The notes under the pieces were generated by a model. The model saw nothing but the letters and a program-made list of their open reading frames with translations, did not search any database and had not been told where the DNA came from. Of a stretch of 64,000 nucleotides of DNA, positions 25,189-33,882 are shown one piece after another. Each line of letters starts with the position of its first letter. The first letter of the stretch is position 1. Source of the stretch: Streptosporangiaceae bacterium NEAU-GS5 (GTDB lineage: Bacteria > Actinomycetota > Actinomycetes > Streptosporangiales > Streptosporangiaceae); contig JAGFNW010000002.1 of the NCBI GenBank assembly GCA_017592665.1, forward strand, positions 372,001-436,000. Direction: 5' to 3'. The position numbers and the translations under genes are program-made.

Positions 25189-26736
25189 CTAGAGACCTCC
25201 GCCCATGGCCACCGGCTCCTCTTCGGAGGCGCGGGTGGCCAGCGGGATCTCCTTGAGGAAGAAGGCCACGATCAGCGCCACCACGACGAAGGGGATGGCG
25301 GTCAGGAAGACGGCATCAAGCGCCCGCGAGAACGCGTCGAGGACGTGCGATTTGATCGGCTCCGGCAAGCGCTGGATGGCCTGCACGTTGTTGGCGTCGG
25401 CGGCGCCCGTGGGCGCCCGGCCGCCGAACTCCTCGGCCAGATAGGTCGCGAGCCGGTTGTTGAGCACGGCGCCCATGATCGCGGTGCCGATGGCGGCGCC
25501 CATGGCGCGGAAGAACGTGGTCGAGCTGGTCGCGGTGCCCATGTCGGACCGGTCGACCGCGTTCTGCACGGCCGTGACCAGCGTCTGCATGGTGAACCCG
25601 AGACCCGCGCCGAAGATGAAGCCGTAAATCGCGACCTGCCAGTAGGGCGTGGTCGCGCCGATCCGCGCCATCAGCACCAGCGCGACGAGCATCACGGCCG
25701 CGCCGAGGATCGGGAAGATCTTGTAGCGGCCCGTCCTGGTCATGATGTTGCCGGAGGAGATCGCGGTCGAGAAGATGCCGGCCACCACGGGCAGCAGCGC
25801 CAGACCCGACTTCGTGGGCGAGAAGCCCTGCACGGCCTGCAGATAGACCGGAAGGAAGATGAATCCTCCGAACATCGCCAGACCCGAAAGGAACGTGAAG
25901 GCGTTGCCGACGCTGAACACCGAGTTGCGGAACAGCCGCATGGGCAGGATCGGCTCCGATGCCCGCAGCTCCACCAGCACGAACAGCGCCGTGATCGCGA
26001 CGAACCCGAACAGCAGCGCCAGCGACCCGGGAGCCGTCCAGCCCATCTCGTTGCCGGCCCAGTCGAGGTAGAGCAGGAAGCACGCGACGCCGGCGACGAT
26101 CAGCGCCGCACCCAGATAGTCGATCTTGTGGGAGCGCTTGACCGTCGGGATCCGCAGCGCCCACGACGTGACCAGCAGCGAGACGATGCCGATCGGCAGG
26201 TTGATCCAGAAGATCCAGCGCCAGCCGGGGCCATCGGTGAAGAAGCCGCCGAGCAGCGGGCCGGCCACGCTCGACATGCCGAACACCGCGCCGAAGTAGC
26301 CTTGATAGCGGCCGCGCTCGCGCGGCGGGATGACGTCGCCGATGATGCTGAACGCCAGCGCCATCAGGCCGCCCGCGCCGAGGCCCTGCACCGCGCGGAA
26401 CCCGATCAGCATGCTGATGTCCTGGCTCAGCGCCGACAGCACCGAGCCGATCAGGAAGATGCCGATCGCGGCCTGGAAGATGACGCGCCGGCCGTAGAGG
26501 TCGGAGATCTTGCCCCACAGCGGGGTGGCCGCCGTCGACGTCAGCAGATAGGCCGTGACGACCCAGGAGAGCTTGTCGAGGCCGCCGAGCTCGCTGACGA
26601 TGCGGGGCAGCGCGGTGCCCACGATGCTCTGATCGAGAGCCGCGAGAAGCATGCCGGCCGCGACCCCGGTCAGCACGATCATGATCTGACGATGGGGGAG
26701 GTAGTCGTGCTGTTCCGTGACCGGCTGTTGCGTCAT
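25189..26736 (-). CDS. DHA2-family MFS multidrug exporter (EmrB/QacA type)
   Basis: 515 residues, 14 predicted membrane helices. Motif C/D elements: LLAALDQSIVGTALPRIVSEL in helix 1, WVVTAYLLTSTAATPLWGKISDLYGRRVIFQ (motif A), RAVQGLGAGGLMALAF and SVAGPLLGGFFTD. Likely exports hydrophobic cations or antibiotics; the substrate cannot be told. ATG 26736 is chosen; TAGCTT seven bases before it may be a -10 making the message leaderless. AACG-N6-CGTT at 26766-26779 could be a TetR-type operator, but no TetR gene is adjacent. Confidence 0.9.
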   Translation of the reverse strand: MTQQPVTEQHDYLPHRQIMIVLTGVAAGMLLAALDQSIVGTALPRIVSELGGLDKLSWVVTAYLLTSTAATPLWGKISDLYGRRVIFQAAIGIFLIGSVLSALSQDISMLIGFRAVQGLGAGGLMALAFSIIGDVIPPRERGRYQGYFGAVFGMSSVAGPLLGGFFTDGPGWRWIFWINLPIGIVSLLVTSWALRIPTVKRSHKIDYLGAALIVAGVACFLLYLDWAGNEMGWTAPGSLALLFGFVAITALFVLVELRASEPILPMRLFRNSVFSVGNAFTFLSGLAMFGGFIFLPVYLQAVQGFSPTKSGLALLPVVAGIFSTAISSGNIMTRTGRYKIFPILGAAVMLVALVLMARIGATTPYWQVAIYGFIFGAGLGFTMQTLVTAVQNAVDRSDMGTATSSTTFFRAMGAAIGTAIMGAVLNNRLATYLAEEFGGRAPTGAADANNVQAIQRLPEPIKSHVLDAFSRALDAVFLTAIPFVVVALIVAFFLKEIPLATRASEEEPVAMGGGL

Positions 26737-26813
26737 ACAGGTAAAGCTAGTACCAGCCACCGACAAACGAGCAAGCGTTAGAGCCGCCCGATCGCCCTAC
26801 GCGTAAAGCCCCG

Positions 26814-27512
26814 CTAGGAAGGGTTACGGGCGGCGCGGACCATTTCGACCTTGGCGGTGGCGGCGTATTTGTCGACGTATTCTTGGCCGCCGAGCTCCAT
26901 GAGGGCATACATGATCTCGTCGGTGACGGCGCGGAGGACGAGGCGGTCGCTTTCCATGCCGTAGTAGCGGGAGAAGTCGAGGGGCTTGCCGTAGCGGACG
27001 CCGGGACGGATGCCGAGCTTGGGGATGGGGCGGCCGGGAGGCATCATCTCGAAGGTGTTGACCATGGCCCACGGGATGACGGGCGCACGGGACTCGAGGG
27101 CCAGGCGGGCCACCCCGGTCTTGCCCTTGTAGAGACGGCCGTCGGGCGAGCGGGTGCCCTCGGGGTAGATGCCGAGCACGCTGCCCTCGGACAGGACGCG
27201 GAGGCCGGTGCGGAGCGCCGCTTCACTCGCCTTGCCGCCGGACCGGTCGATCGGGACCGTGCCGACGCCGGTGAAGAACGCGCGGCTGGCCAGACCCTTC
27301 AGGCCGCGGCCGGTGAAATATTCGGCCTTGCCCAAAGAGATGACCTTGCGCGGCAGGAAGAGCGAACCGAAGAAGTGGTCGGCGAAGGACAGGTGATTGC
27401 CGGCCAGGATCACCGGCCCCTCTTTCGGCACGTTGTCCACTCCCTCCGCCCAAGGGCGGAACACGAAATGGAGGAACGGCCAGAGGATGGCCTTCACCAC
27501 CCAGTAGAACAC
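26814..27512 (-). CDS. plsC: 1-acyl-sn-glycerol-3-phosphate acyltransferase
   Basis: 232 residues; acylates lysophosphatidic acid in phospholipid synthesis. Motif I is NHLSFADHF (family form NHxxxxD), motif II is the GTVPIDRSGG region, motif III YPEGTRSPDGRLYKGKTG and motif IV VIPWAMVN. The first 20 residues form an amphipathic membrane-associating helix. The GTG at 27512 is preferred because AAGGAG lies six bases upstream; the frame is open further, and ATG 27554 has no ribosome site. Confidence 0.9.
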   Translation of the reverse strand: MFYWVVKAILWPFLHFVFRPWAEGVDNVPKEGPVILAGNHLSFADHFFGSLFLPRKVISLGKAEYFTGRGLKGLASRAFFTGVGTVPIDRSGGKASEAALRTGLRVLSEGSVLGIYPEGTRSPDGRLYKGKTGVARLALESRAPVIPWAMVNTFEMMPPGRPIPKLGIRPGVRYGKPLDFSRYYGMESDRLVLRAVTDEIMYALMELGGQEYVDKYAATAKVEMVRAARNPS

Positions 27513-27573
27513 TCGGTTCTCCTTCAGCTCGAGGCCACTTCGACGCAGTGCCATCTTCGCATGCCAGGGGGCC

Positions 27574-27599
27574 TCGCACGAAGGCCGCCGAACGTGCGA
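27574..27599. promoter_or_regulatory. TCGCACG-N12-CGTGCGA inverted repeat before the hydrolase
   Basis: Seven-base perfect arms (27574-27580, 27593-27599) in the short divergent region between the acyltransferase and hydrolase genes, ending 10 bases before the hydrolase ATG. It could be an operator; no binding protein can be named. Confidence 0.35.
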
Positions 27600-27608
27600 C
27601 GATCGGGC

Positions 27609-28379
27609 ATGCCTTTGTTGCCGGGCGCCGAGCCGTATCACCATGAGGGTGGCCGGGTGGGCGTCCTTCTCTGCCACGGATTCACCGGCACGCCGCAGTC
27701 GCTGCGCCCCTGGGGCGAATATCTCGCGGGCGCGGGGCTCACGGTCGCCCTGCCGCGACTGCCCGGTCACGGCACGACCTGGCAGGAGATGAACCGCACC
27801 CGCTGGGAAGACTGGTATGCCGAGTTCGACAAGTCCTTCGTCGACCTCCGCGGCCGCTGCGACGAGGTGTTCGTGGCGGGCCTGTCGCTTGGGGGGTGCA
27901 TGGCGCTGCGCCTGGCCGAGGTCCACGGCGCCGACGTGCGCGGCGTGGTCCTGGTCAACCCGTCGGTCGTGCTCGACGTTCCGCTGCTGCGGCTGGCCCC
28001 GCTGCTGAAGTGGATCCTGCCGTCCACACCGGGCGTCGGCAACGACATCAAGCTCGAGGGCGCGACCGAGCTGGCCTATACCCGCACGCCCGTGCGGGCC
28101 GCGGCCACGCTCCCCCGGCTCTGGAAGCTGGTCCAGTCGGAGCTCGACAAGGTGACCCAGCCGGTGCTCGCCTTCTGGAGCGCGAACGACCATGTCGTGA
28201 AACCAGCGAGCATCGCTCTGCTGCGGGCCCGGCTCGCCACCCTTGAAGTGCGCGAACTACCAGACAGTTATCATGTGGCCACGCTTGACAACGATGCCGT
28301 CTCGATCTTCGCGGGGAGCCTCGACTTCATCCAGGCGCACAGCTCTGTACCCTTGAAGAACCGTGACGCCACAGAGTGA
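27609..28379 (+). CDS. Alpha/beta hydrolase (carboxylesterase type)
   Basis: 256 residues. HGFTGTPQSLRPW is the oxyanion strand, GLSLGGCMALRLAE the nucleophile elbow (Ser), FWSANDHVV the acid Asp and DSYHVATLDND the catalytic His, matching bacterial Est30/monoacylglycerol-lipase-like esterases. No signal peptide. Divergent from the plsC-like acyltransferase, hinting at lipid turnover. Its last 17 bases overlap the start of the next gene. Confidence 0.9.
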   Translation: MPLLPGAEPYHHEGGRVGVLLCHGFTGTPQSLRPWGEYLAGAGLTVALPRLPGHGTTWQEMNRTRWEDWYAEFDKSFVDLRGRCDEVFVAGLSLGGCMALRLAEVHGADVRGVVLVNPSVVLDVPLLRLAPLLKWILPSTPGVGNDIKLEGATELAYTRTPVRAAATLPRLWKLVQSELDKVTQPVLAFWSANDHVVKPASIALLRARLATLEVRELPDSYHVATLDNDAVSIFAGSLDFIQAHSSVPLKNRDATE

Positions 28380-28854
28380 CGAGGACGAGGTCTGGCGTCA
28401 GATCATCGCCTCCTTCAACGAGCCGGCCGAGGACCCCTCGGCCGAACAGCCATGGCCCGATCGTGAGAATGTGGCCGTCGAGGACCCGCCCGTCCGGACG
28501 GCCGCACCCGACGAGGCCAAAGCCGCCGACGGCCGGGCCACAGCCGACGCCGGTGAGACCAGGGACGCCGAGGACGAGGCGCCCGCGGTCGTCGCCGAGG
28601 AGGAGGCCGACCACTACATCCCGCCGCCTCCCCCGCCGCTTCCCAAGGCCGACTCACTGACCAAGGCGGCCTGGCTCGCGCTGTTCGGCGGTCCGGCCTA
28701 CCTGCTGCTCGCCGCGCTGTTCGACTGGCCGATGGACGGGTGGATCGTGTTCCTCGCGGTCGCCGCGTTCATCGGGGGGTTCGTGGCGCTGGTGGTCCGC
28801 ATGGGCGACGGCCCGCCGCACGACGGCGGCTGGGACGACGGCGCCGTCGTCTAG
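28363..28854 (+). CDS. Small acidic membrane protein, unknown function
   Basis: 163 residues from a GTG that overlaps the hydrolase gene. Residues 1-90 are acidic and Ala/Glu/Pro-rich, with six consecutive prolines (IPPPPPPLPKADSL). Two membrane helices follow (AAWLALFGGPAYLLLAALFDW and GWIVFLAVAAFIGGFVALVVRM) with a short Gly/Asp-rich tail. Translational coupling suggests a function linked to the hydrolase. Not recognised as a named family. Confidence 0.8.
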   Translation: MTPQSDEDEVWRQIIASFNEPAEDPSAEQPWPDRENVAVEDPPVRTAAPDEAKAADGRATADAGETRDAEDEAPAVVAEEEADHYIPPPPPPLPKADSLTKAAWLALFGGPAYLLLAALFDWPMDGWIVFLAVAAFIGGFVALVVRMGDGPPHDGGWDDGAVV

Positions 28855-28872
28855 TGCCGCACTGACCGGAGT

Positions 28873-30021
28873 TCAGGGCGTCGCGTCCAGGCCGAAGCCC
28901 TCGACGAAGTCGGAGTAGTCGCCGCGGGCGTCGAGCACGTGTCCCACGGCCATGGTCAGCTGCCCGGCGCGCGTGACCGACTGCAGCCGCACGGCCTTGT
29001 CGCCCGCTTCAGGCTGCGTGCCGCGGAGCACGCTCCACCGTTTCCCGTCGTATACCAGCAGGAACGGCTGCGCGGCGTGGGCCGGGTCGAATCCGGACGC
29101 CCAATAGCGGCCCTGGCCGTCGCCGGTCACGCCGTACAGCTCCGCCTTCTGGATCGGCAGCGCGGCCCTCGTCCAGTCCTTGCCGTCCCAGGTGAAGATC
29201 AGCGGAGCGATGGAGCCGCCGCTGTAGACGCCGCCGACCGCGACCACGTGCTTGGCGCCCTGCGCGTACACGTCGCGGAGGTAGCCGCCGTCGACCGCGG
29301 GAAGCTTGACCGTCTTCCAGCCGCCCCCGCCCCCGCTCTGATGCATGATCAGCGGCCGGTTGCCGTCGTCGCCGACCGCCCAGCCGTCCTTCGGGGTGAG
29401 GGCCACGCCGTAGAGGGACGCGCCGTCGGGGCCGACCCCGAGCGTCCACTTCCCGGCGGCGAAGGTGGCGACGAACGCCCTGCCGTCCCGCACGCCCGCG
29501 GTGGTGACGCGCCCGCCGGACGCGGCGACCGCGGCCAGCTGCACCCCCGACCGCAGGGGCGGCCCGGAGATCCGGTCGAAGCCGTTGACGTCGCCCTTCA
29601 CCACGTACGGCAGGCCGTCGTGACCCGTGCCGACCGCCCACACCTCATGCGGCGAGACGACGGCGACCGAGCGGAGGTTGCCCGAGCCGTTGGGGTCGTC
29701 GCGCACGGAGATCTGGGTCCAGGCCGTGCCGTTCCAGTGGGTGATGACGCTGCGGCTGGTCCACAGATTCCAGACGTCCTGCTGGCCCACCGCCCAGGCC
29801 TCGCGCGCCGACAGCGCGGCCACGTCCGTCAGCGACGCGTCGACGCCGAGCTTCGGCGTTGTCACCTCAAGCGGCGGCCTCACCTCGAAAGACGGCCTCA
29901 CCTGCGAAGGTGCGGACGTCTGGGCACGCGCGACTGAAGTGGCGATGAAAGACCAGCACACGATCCAGCTGGCGAAGAACACGCACAACGGCACGGCGCG
30001 CCGCCTCAAGCGGCGGGTCAT
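28873..30021 (-). CDS. Secreted seven-repeat beta-propeller-like protein
   Basis: 382 residues. Signal peptide MTRRLRRRAVPL... with hydrophobic core and a VARAQT cleavage site. The mature part has seven recurring units with a conserved x-V-A-(x)n-(W/V)AVG core: LTDVAALSAREAWAVGQQ, LRSVAVVSPHEVWAVG, LAAVAASGGRVTTAG, LYGVALTPKDGWAVG, LRDVYAQGAKHVVAVGG, LYGVTGDGQGRYWASG, LQSVTRAGQLTMAVG, consistent with seven blades. Function unknown; probably cell-surface or secreted binding. Confidence 0.8.
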   Translation of the reverse strand: MTRRLRRRAVPLCVFFASWIVCWSFIATSVARAQTSAPSQVRPSFEVRPPLEVTTPKLGVDASLTDVAALSAREAWAVGQQDVWNLWTSRSVITHWNGTAWTQISVRDDPNGSGNLRSVAVVSPHEVWAVGTGHDGLPYVVKGDVNGFDRISGPPLRSGVQLAAVAASGGRVTTAGVRDGRAFVATFAAGKWTLGVGPDGASLYGVALTPKDGWAVGDDGNRPLIMHQSGGGGGWKTVKLPAVDGGYLRDVYAQGAKHVVAVGGVYSGGSIAPLIFTWDGKDWTRAALPIQKAELYGVTGDGQGRYWASGFDPAHAAQPFLLVYDGKRWSVLRGTQPEAGDKAVRLQSVTRAGQLTMAVGHVLDARGDYSDFVEGFGLDATP

Positions 30022-30095
30022 GACCAAATCGTACGGGGATCGGTCGCGCCGCCGAGTGGCGGATGACGATTTCCAGCCCTGATGGCGACCGATTG

Positions 30096-30791
30096 TCAGC
30101 TCGCCGCGACGTCCAGTTCCGCGATCACCGGCCGATGGTCGGTGGCCTTTCCGAGGTCGTCCGCGCTCGCCTCGGCGCCGCCGCAGGACACCACGCACGC
30201 CCCGGCGCCGCAGAAGACGGCGTCGATGCGCTTCTTCGGATCCTTGGAGGTGAAGGTGTTGCCGTCGCCGCGCGGGGCCGCCACGTAGCCGTCGGTGAAA
30301 CGCGCGGACAGATACTGCCAGGTCGGTTCGCCCGGCTGCTCGTTGAAGTCGCCGCCCAGCACGGGCACGGCCCCGTGCCGGTCGGCCGCCGCCTGCAGCA
30401 GCTCGACGATCTCGGTGGCGTGCCAGAGCCTGGCGCCCACCATCAGGTCGAGGTGGACCGAGGCGACGGCCAGCCGCAGCCCGTCCTTCTCCACGATGGC
30501 GATGGCGAGGCCGCGCCATTCCAGCCAGAAGAACCAGCGCAGCCGGTGGGCCTCGACCGAAAGCAGCCGCACGTCCGGCCCCACGAACACCGCGACCCCG
30601 CCGATGCGTCCCCCCGCGGCCACCGTCATCCCCACATCGTGGGCGAGCTCGCGCCGCCGGCGCCGCCAGCACAGGAGCTTGGGAGCCTCCTGTACGCACA
30701 GGATGTCCGGCCGCATCCCATTGATGATTCGCACAAGCGCTTCGCGGTTGTCGTAGAGCGAGCGCACGTTGTAGGAGGCGACCCTGATCAC
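30096..30791 (-). CDS. Endonuclease/exonuclease/phosphatase family protein
   Basis: 231 residues of the DNase I-like fold: ASYNVRSLYDN (metal-binding Asn), ILCVQEAPKL (metal Glu), VASVHLDLM, VLGGDFNEQPGEP (catalytic Asp/Asn), KKRIDAVF and ATDHRPVIAEL (catalytic His). No signal peptide. Substrate may be nucleic acid or a phospholipid headgroup; not decidable from sequence. Downstream of the glucokinase gene on the same strand, 57 bases from it. Confidence 0.88.
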   Translation of the reverse strand: MIRVASYNVRSLYDNREALVRIINGMRPDILCVQEAPKLLCWRRRRRELAHDVGMTVAAGGRIGGVAVFVGPDVRLLSVEAHRLRWFFWLEWRGLAIAIVEKDGLRLAVASVHLDLMVGARLWHATEIVELLQAAADRHGAVPVLGGDFNEQPGEPTWQYLSARFTDGYVAAPRGDGNTFTSKDPKKRIDAVFCGAGACVVSCGGAEASADDLGKATDHRPVIAELDVAAS

Positions 30792-30848
30792 GCGCTCACG
30801 CTAGCCTTCGGCGCGTTTCGTCATCACAAAATGCGCATATCGATCGGG

Positions 30849-31790
30849 CTACCTGATTCTGGCCAGGTCGGCGGCCCCTACCAGTCCCGCCGACGGCCCG
30901 AGCTCGGCGACCCGGATGTCGGCGAGCGGCCGGTGGCCACGCCCGGTCAGCCGCTCGGCGTATCCGGCGCGCACGGCGTCGACCCACAGGTCGGCCACGC
31001 CCGACACTCCGCCGCCCAGGATGAAGCAGCTCGGATCGAGGATCGCGGCCAGGTCGGCCATGCCCTGCGCCAGCCAGGCCGCGAGCGAGGCGAACGCGGC
31101 CAGCGCCGCCCCGTCTCCCTGCCGGGCCGCCTCCGAGACGTGCTCGCCGAGCATCGCACCGGCCGACCCCGCCAGGGCCAGCAGGCACCCGGCCGACGAG
31201 GGATCGGCCGCCGCGTTCTCCTTGGCGTCCATGAGCAGGGCGCTGCCGCTGGCGTACCTCTCCCAGCAGCCGACGTTGCCGCAGCCGCAGGGCCGCCCGC
31301 CCGGCATCACCTGCATGTGGCCGAGCTCGGCGCCCATCCCCCACTTGCCGCGATAGAGCGCGCCGTCGAGCACGATGCCGCCGCCGATGCCCGTGCCGAC
31401 CGTGACGCAGACGACGTGGCTCTCCCCCTTGCCGGCGCCGAACCTGAACTCCCCCCACGCCATGGCGTTGGCGTCGTTCTCCACGACGACCGGCAATCCC
31501 ACGAGCTTGGCGACCTTCTCGCGGATCGGCTCCTCGCGCCAGGCGAGGTTGGGCGCGAAGCGGATGACCGACCGGGTCTCGTCGACGAAACCCGCGGCTC
31601 CGAGGCCGACCGCCTCGACCTCGTGCCGCCCGGCCAGCTCGTTGACCGCTTCGGCGATCGTCTCGGCGACCTTCTCCGGATTGTCGGCCGGGGTGTGCCG
31701 GAGCGCGCGCTCGATGATCCGGCCATGCTCGTCCACCACCCCGGAGGCGATCTTGGTGCCGCCGATGTCCACGCCGATGGTCAACGCCAT
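30849..31790 (-). CDS. glkA: ROK-family glucokinase
   Basis: 313 residues; ATP-dependent glucose phosphorylation and, in actinomycetes, carbon catabolite repression. DIGGTKIASGVVD is the phosphate loop, GTGIGGGIVLDGALYRGKWGMGAELGHMQV holds the ROK glucose-binding Glu/His, and CGCGNVGCWERYASG is the ROK zinc motif CxCGxxGCxE. No N-terminal helix-turn-helix, so it is a kinase and not a ROK repressor. AGGAG lies 10 bases before the ATG. Gene order with the DUF5304-like, ArsA and SRPBCC genes is the conserved actinobacterial one. Confidence 0.94.
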   Translation of the reverse strand: MALTIGVDIGGTKIASGVVDEHGRIIERALRHTPADNPEKVAETIAEAVNELAGRHEVEAVGLGAAGFVDETRSVIRFAPNLAWREEPIREKVAKLVGLPVVVENDANAMAWGEFRFGAGKGESHVVCVTVGTGIGGGIVLDGALYRGKWGMGAELGHMQVMPGGRPCGCGNVGCWERYASGSALLMDAKENAAADPSSAGCLLALAGSAGAMLGEHVSEAARQGDGAALAAFASLAAWLAQGMADLAAILDPSCFILGGGVSGVADLWVDAVRAGYAERLTGRGHRPLADIRVAELGPSAGLVGAADLARIR

Positions 31791-31836
31791 GTCCGTCGAA
31801 CTCCTGTCGAGCCGCGCGCCGGTGGGTCCGGAGCTT

Positions 31837-32280
31837 TTATGATCCCTTTTCCGGCCCGATGTCAATGCGTTCGACCCGGCCATCGCGCGGCCCGTCCGAC
31901 GGAGATCGCGGTGCGGGCGGTCGCTGGAACGCGTCGACCACCTGCCTGAACGCCGCGATCAGCTCGCCGCCCGCGGAGATCAGGTGGTCGGTGACATCGC
32001 CCTGCGCCCCCCGGCGGGCCGCCTTCATCCGGCAGACCGGACAGGCCGTGCAGATGTACTCGTCGTCGTCATGCCCGGAAACGGCCTCTTCCCACACATC
32101 CGTGCCGGCACGGCCGCCACCGTAGCCTCCGCCGTATCTGCCGCCGGAGAAGGCCGAGCCCGCGCCCCGGACGAATCCCTTGCCCACCTCACGGCCCACC
32201 CGCCGCTGCAGGGCGTCGAAGAGCCGTCTGGCCTCCTCGGCCGCCGCGGTCAGCGGATCCTTGTCCTGTTCTTCCGTCAT
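31837..32280 (-). CDS. DUF5304-like protein with CxxC motif
   Basis: 147 residues. An N-terminal helical part (TAAAEEARRLFDALQRRVGREVGKGFVRGAG), a Gly/Tyr-rich linker, then YICTACPVCRMKA, a Cys-x-x-Cys-x-x-Cys cluster that may bind metal, and DVTDHLISAGGELIAAFRQVVDAF. The ending is disordered. Its ATG overlaps the ArsA stop (ATGA). A member of this family sits between ArsA and glucokinase in many actinomycetes; function not known. Confidence 0.75.
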   Translation of the reverse strand: MTEEQDKDPLTAAAEEARRLFDALQRRVGREVGKGFVRGAGSAFSGGRYGGGYGGGRAGTDVWEEAVSGHDDDEYICTACPVCRMKAARRGAQGDVTDHLISAGGELIAAFRQVVDAFQRPPAPRSPSDGPRDGRVERIDIGPEKGS

Positions 32281-33425
32281 ATCTCGAACGTTACCCGGAG
32301 GTGGCCGTCCGAGAGCGCCGCGCCGGAGACCGTACGGCGGGCCAGCGCCGCTGGAAGGGCGATCACCCGCCGGTAGGACCCGGCGGTGACGATCAGGTCG
32401 TCTCCCTTGCGGGCCAGATCGACCTCGGAGCGGTCGGCCAGCGGCAGCTCGAGAATGAGCTCGTCGGCCGTGATGCGCAGGGGCGGCTCGCCCGAGTGCC
32501 GGGCGAAGGGGTCGCGAGAGCCGTAGAGGGAATGGCCGAGCGCGGCGAGCGCGCCCGGGCCGACCGGCTCGGCCGGCAGATAGGGCACGGTGAGCACCGG
32601 CAGCGGCGCGAACGACTCGTGCACCGTCTGCAGCTGCTTGGCCTGCGCCTCCACCCAGCCGGCCCGCCACGGGTCGGCGCCCTCGGAGGGGAAGACGCGG
32701 TTGGCGATCACCGCGTCGACGCGGTAGCCGTAGAGGCTGAGCGAGGTCAGGGTGCGTCGGGCCTCGGCGACCACGACGGACTCGGGCGTCAGCACCAGGC
32801 GCACGCTCGCGCCGGGGCCGGTGAGCAGCTCGCGGACCTCGAGCAGGCCGCGGTGGAGCCGCTCGCCCGCCGAGATGACCGGCTCCTCGGGAGCGGTGAC
32901 CTTGGCGACCCGGCGGACCATCGGGCCGACCAGCCGCATCAGCCGCCGGCCGATCGGCAGCAACCGGTTGACGTGCCAGTCGAGGGCCTCGGGCAGGGCC
33001 AGCAGGCGCAGCGTCTCGGCCGTGGGCGCGCAGTCGATCACGATCACGTCCCAGCGGCCGGTGCGGGCCTGCTCGCGCAGCTCGAGCAGGGCGATGACCT
33101 CTTCGGCGCCGGGCAGGACCGTGATCTCCTCGGCGGTGATCTCGTCGAGGCCGAGCTCGGTGAACACGCCCCGGGCGTAATCCTGCAGCTCGCCCCAGTG
33201 CTCTTCGAGCGAGCGCTGGGTGTCGATCTGCTGCAGATAGAGGCCGGGAGCGGCCTCGGCCGGCTCGGCGTGGCCGGTCGTGTCGAGCGCGTCGGCGAGC
33301 GAGTGGGCCGTGTCGGTGGACACCACGAGCGTCTTCAGCCCGCGCTGGGCCGCGAGGGTAGCCGTGGCCGCCGCGGCGGTCGTCTTTCCGACGCCGCCCT
33401 TTCCTGTGAACAGCAGAACCCTCAT
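32277..33425 (-). CDS. ArsA/Get3-family ATPase
   Basis: 382 residues with one ATPase unit: deviant Walker A FTGKGGVGKTTAAAA, switch I STDTAHSLADAL and switch II VIDCAPTAETLRLL. The C-terminal ~80 residues (PLRITADELILELPLADRSEVDLARKGDDLIVTAGSYRRVI) form an alpha-crystallin-like beta domain seen in actinobacterial ArsA-like proteins. Arsenite pump partners are absent, so a role in arsenic resistance is unlikely; membrane-protein or lipid handling is guessed. Five bases separate it from the SRPBCC gene upstream. Confidence 0.92.
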   Translation of the reverse strand: MRVLLFTGKGGVGKTTAAAATATLAAQRGLKTLVVSTDTAHSLADALDTTGHAEPAEAAPGLYLQQIDTQRSLEEHWGELQDYARGVFTELGLDEITAEEITVLPGAEEVIALLELREQARTGRWDVIVIDCAPTAETLRLLALPEALDWHVNRLLPIGRRLMRLVGPMVRRVAKVTAPEEPVISAGERLHRGLLEVRELLTGPGASVRLVLTPESVVVAEARRTLTSLSLYGYRVDAVIANRVFPSEGADPWRAGWVEAQAKQLQTVHESFAPLPVLTVPYLPAEPVGPGALAALGHSLYGSRDPFARHSGEPPLRITADELILELPLADRSEVDLARKGDDLIVTAGSYRRVIALPAALARRTVSGAALSDGHLRVTFEI

Positions 33426-33430
33426 CAGCT

Positions 33431-33868
33431 TCAAACGCGTCCCTCGACGCGCTTCTTCAGACCTCGAAGCGCCGTGTCGATGATGACCTTCTCGGCCTTC
33501 CGCTTGATCATCCCGATCATGGGGACCTTGAGGTCGACGGCGAGCTCGTAGACGACCTCGGTGCCGCCTCCTGCGGGGGCGAGCCGGTAGCTGCCGTTGA
33601 GCTGGGAGACCATCTTGCCGGGCTCGACGATGTGCCAGGAGACCGAGTCGCCGGCCCAGTCGTAGCCGAGCACGTAGTCGTCGCTGATGACGCCCGCGTC
33701 GAGGACGAAGCGCACCCGGGTCGCCTGGCCGCCGTCGCCCGTCTCCTGGACCTCGGCGGCCTTCACCTGGCCGGCCCACTCTGGATAGGCCGGGAAGTCG
33801 GCGATGACCTCCATGACGGCCGCGGGATCCGCGGTGATCAGGATGCTCGACGTGGTGCGATCAGCCAT
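33431..33868 (-). CDS. SRPBCC (START-like) domain protein
   Basis: 145 residues forming one helix-grip START-like domain: ITADPAAVMEVIADFPAYPEWAGQVKAAEV at the front, GDSVSWHIVEPGKMVSQLNGSYRLAPAGGGTEVVYELAVDLKVPM and a long C-terminal helix. Such domains bind hydrophobic ligands (polyketide cyclase/dehydrase family). It is part of the phosphoesterase-SRPBCC-ArsA-DUF5304-glkA run, with a 14-base gap from the phosphoesterase stop. Confidence 0.9.
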   Translation of the reverse strand: MADRTTSSILITADPAAVMEVIADFPAYPEWAGQVKAAEVQETGDGGQATRVRFVLDAGVISDDYVLGYDWAGDSVSWHIVEPGKMVSQLNGSYRLAPAGGGTEVVYELAVDLKVPMIGMIKRKAEKVIIDTALRGLKKRVEGRV

Positions 33869-33882
33869 GGGCTAACCGTAGC

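Noticed and set aside
30849-31790. ROK protein as the repressor binding the TTAGGAAG palindrome at 39138
   Set aside because: It lacks a helix-turn-helix and has full glucokinase motifs.
32277-33425. Arsenic-resistance ATPase
   Set aside because: No arsB, arsC or arsR nearby and the conserved neighbours are unrelated to arsenic.
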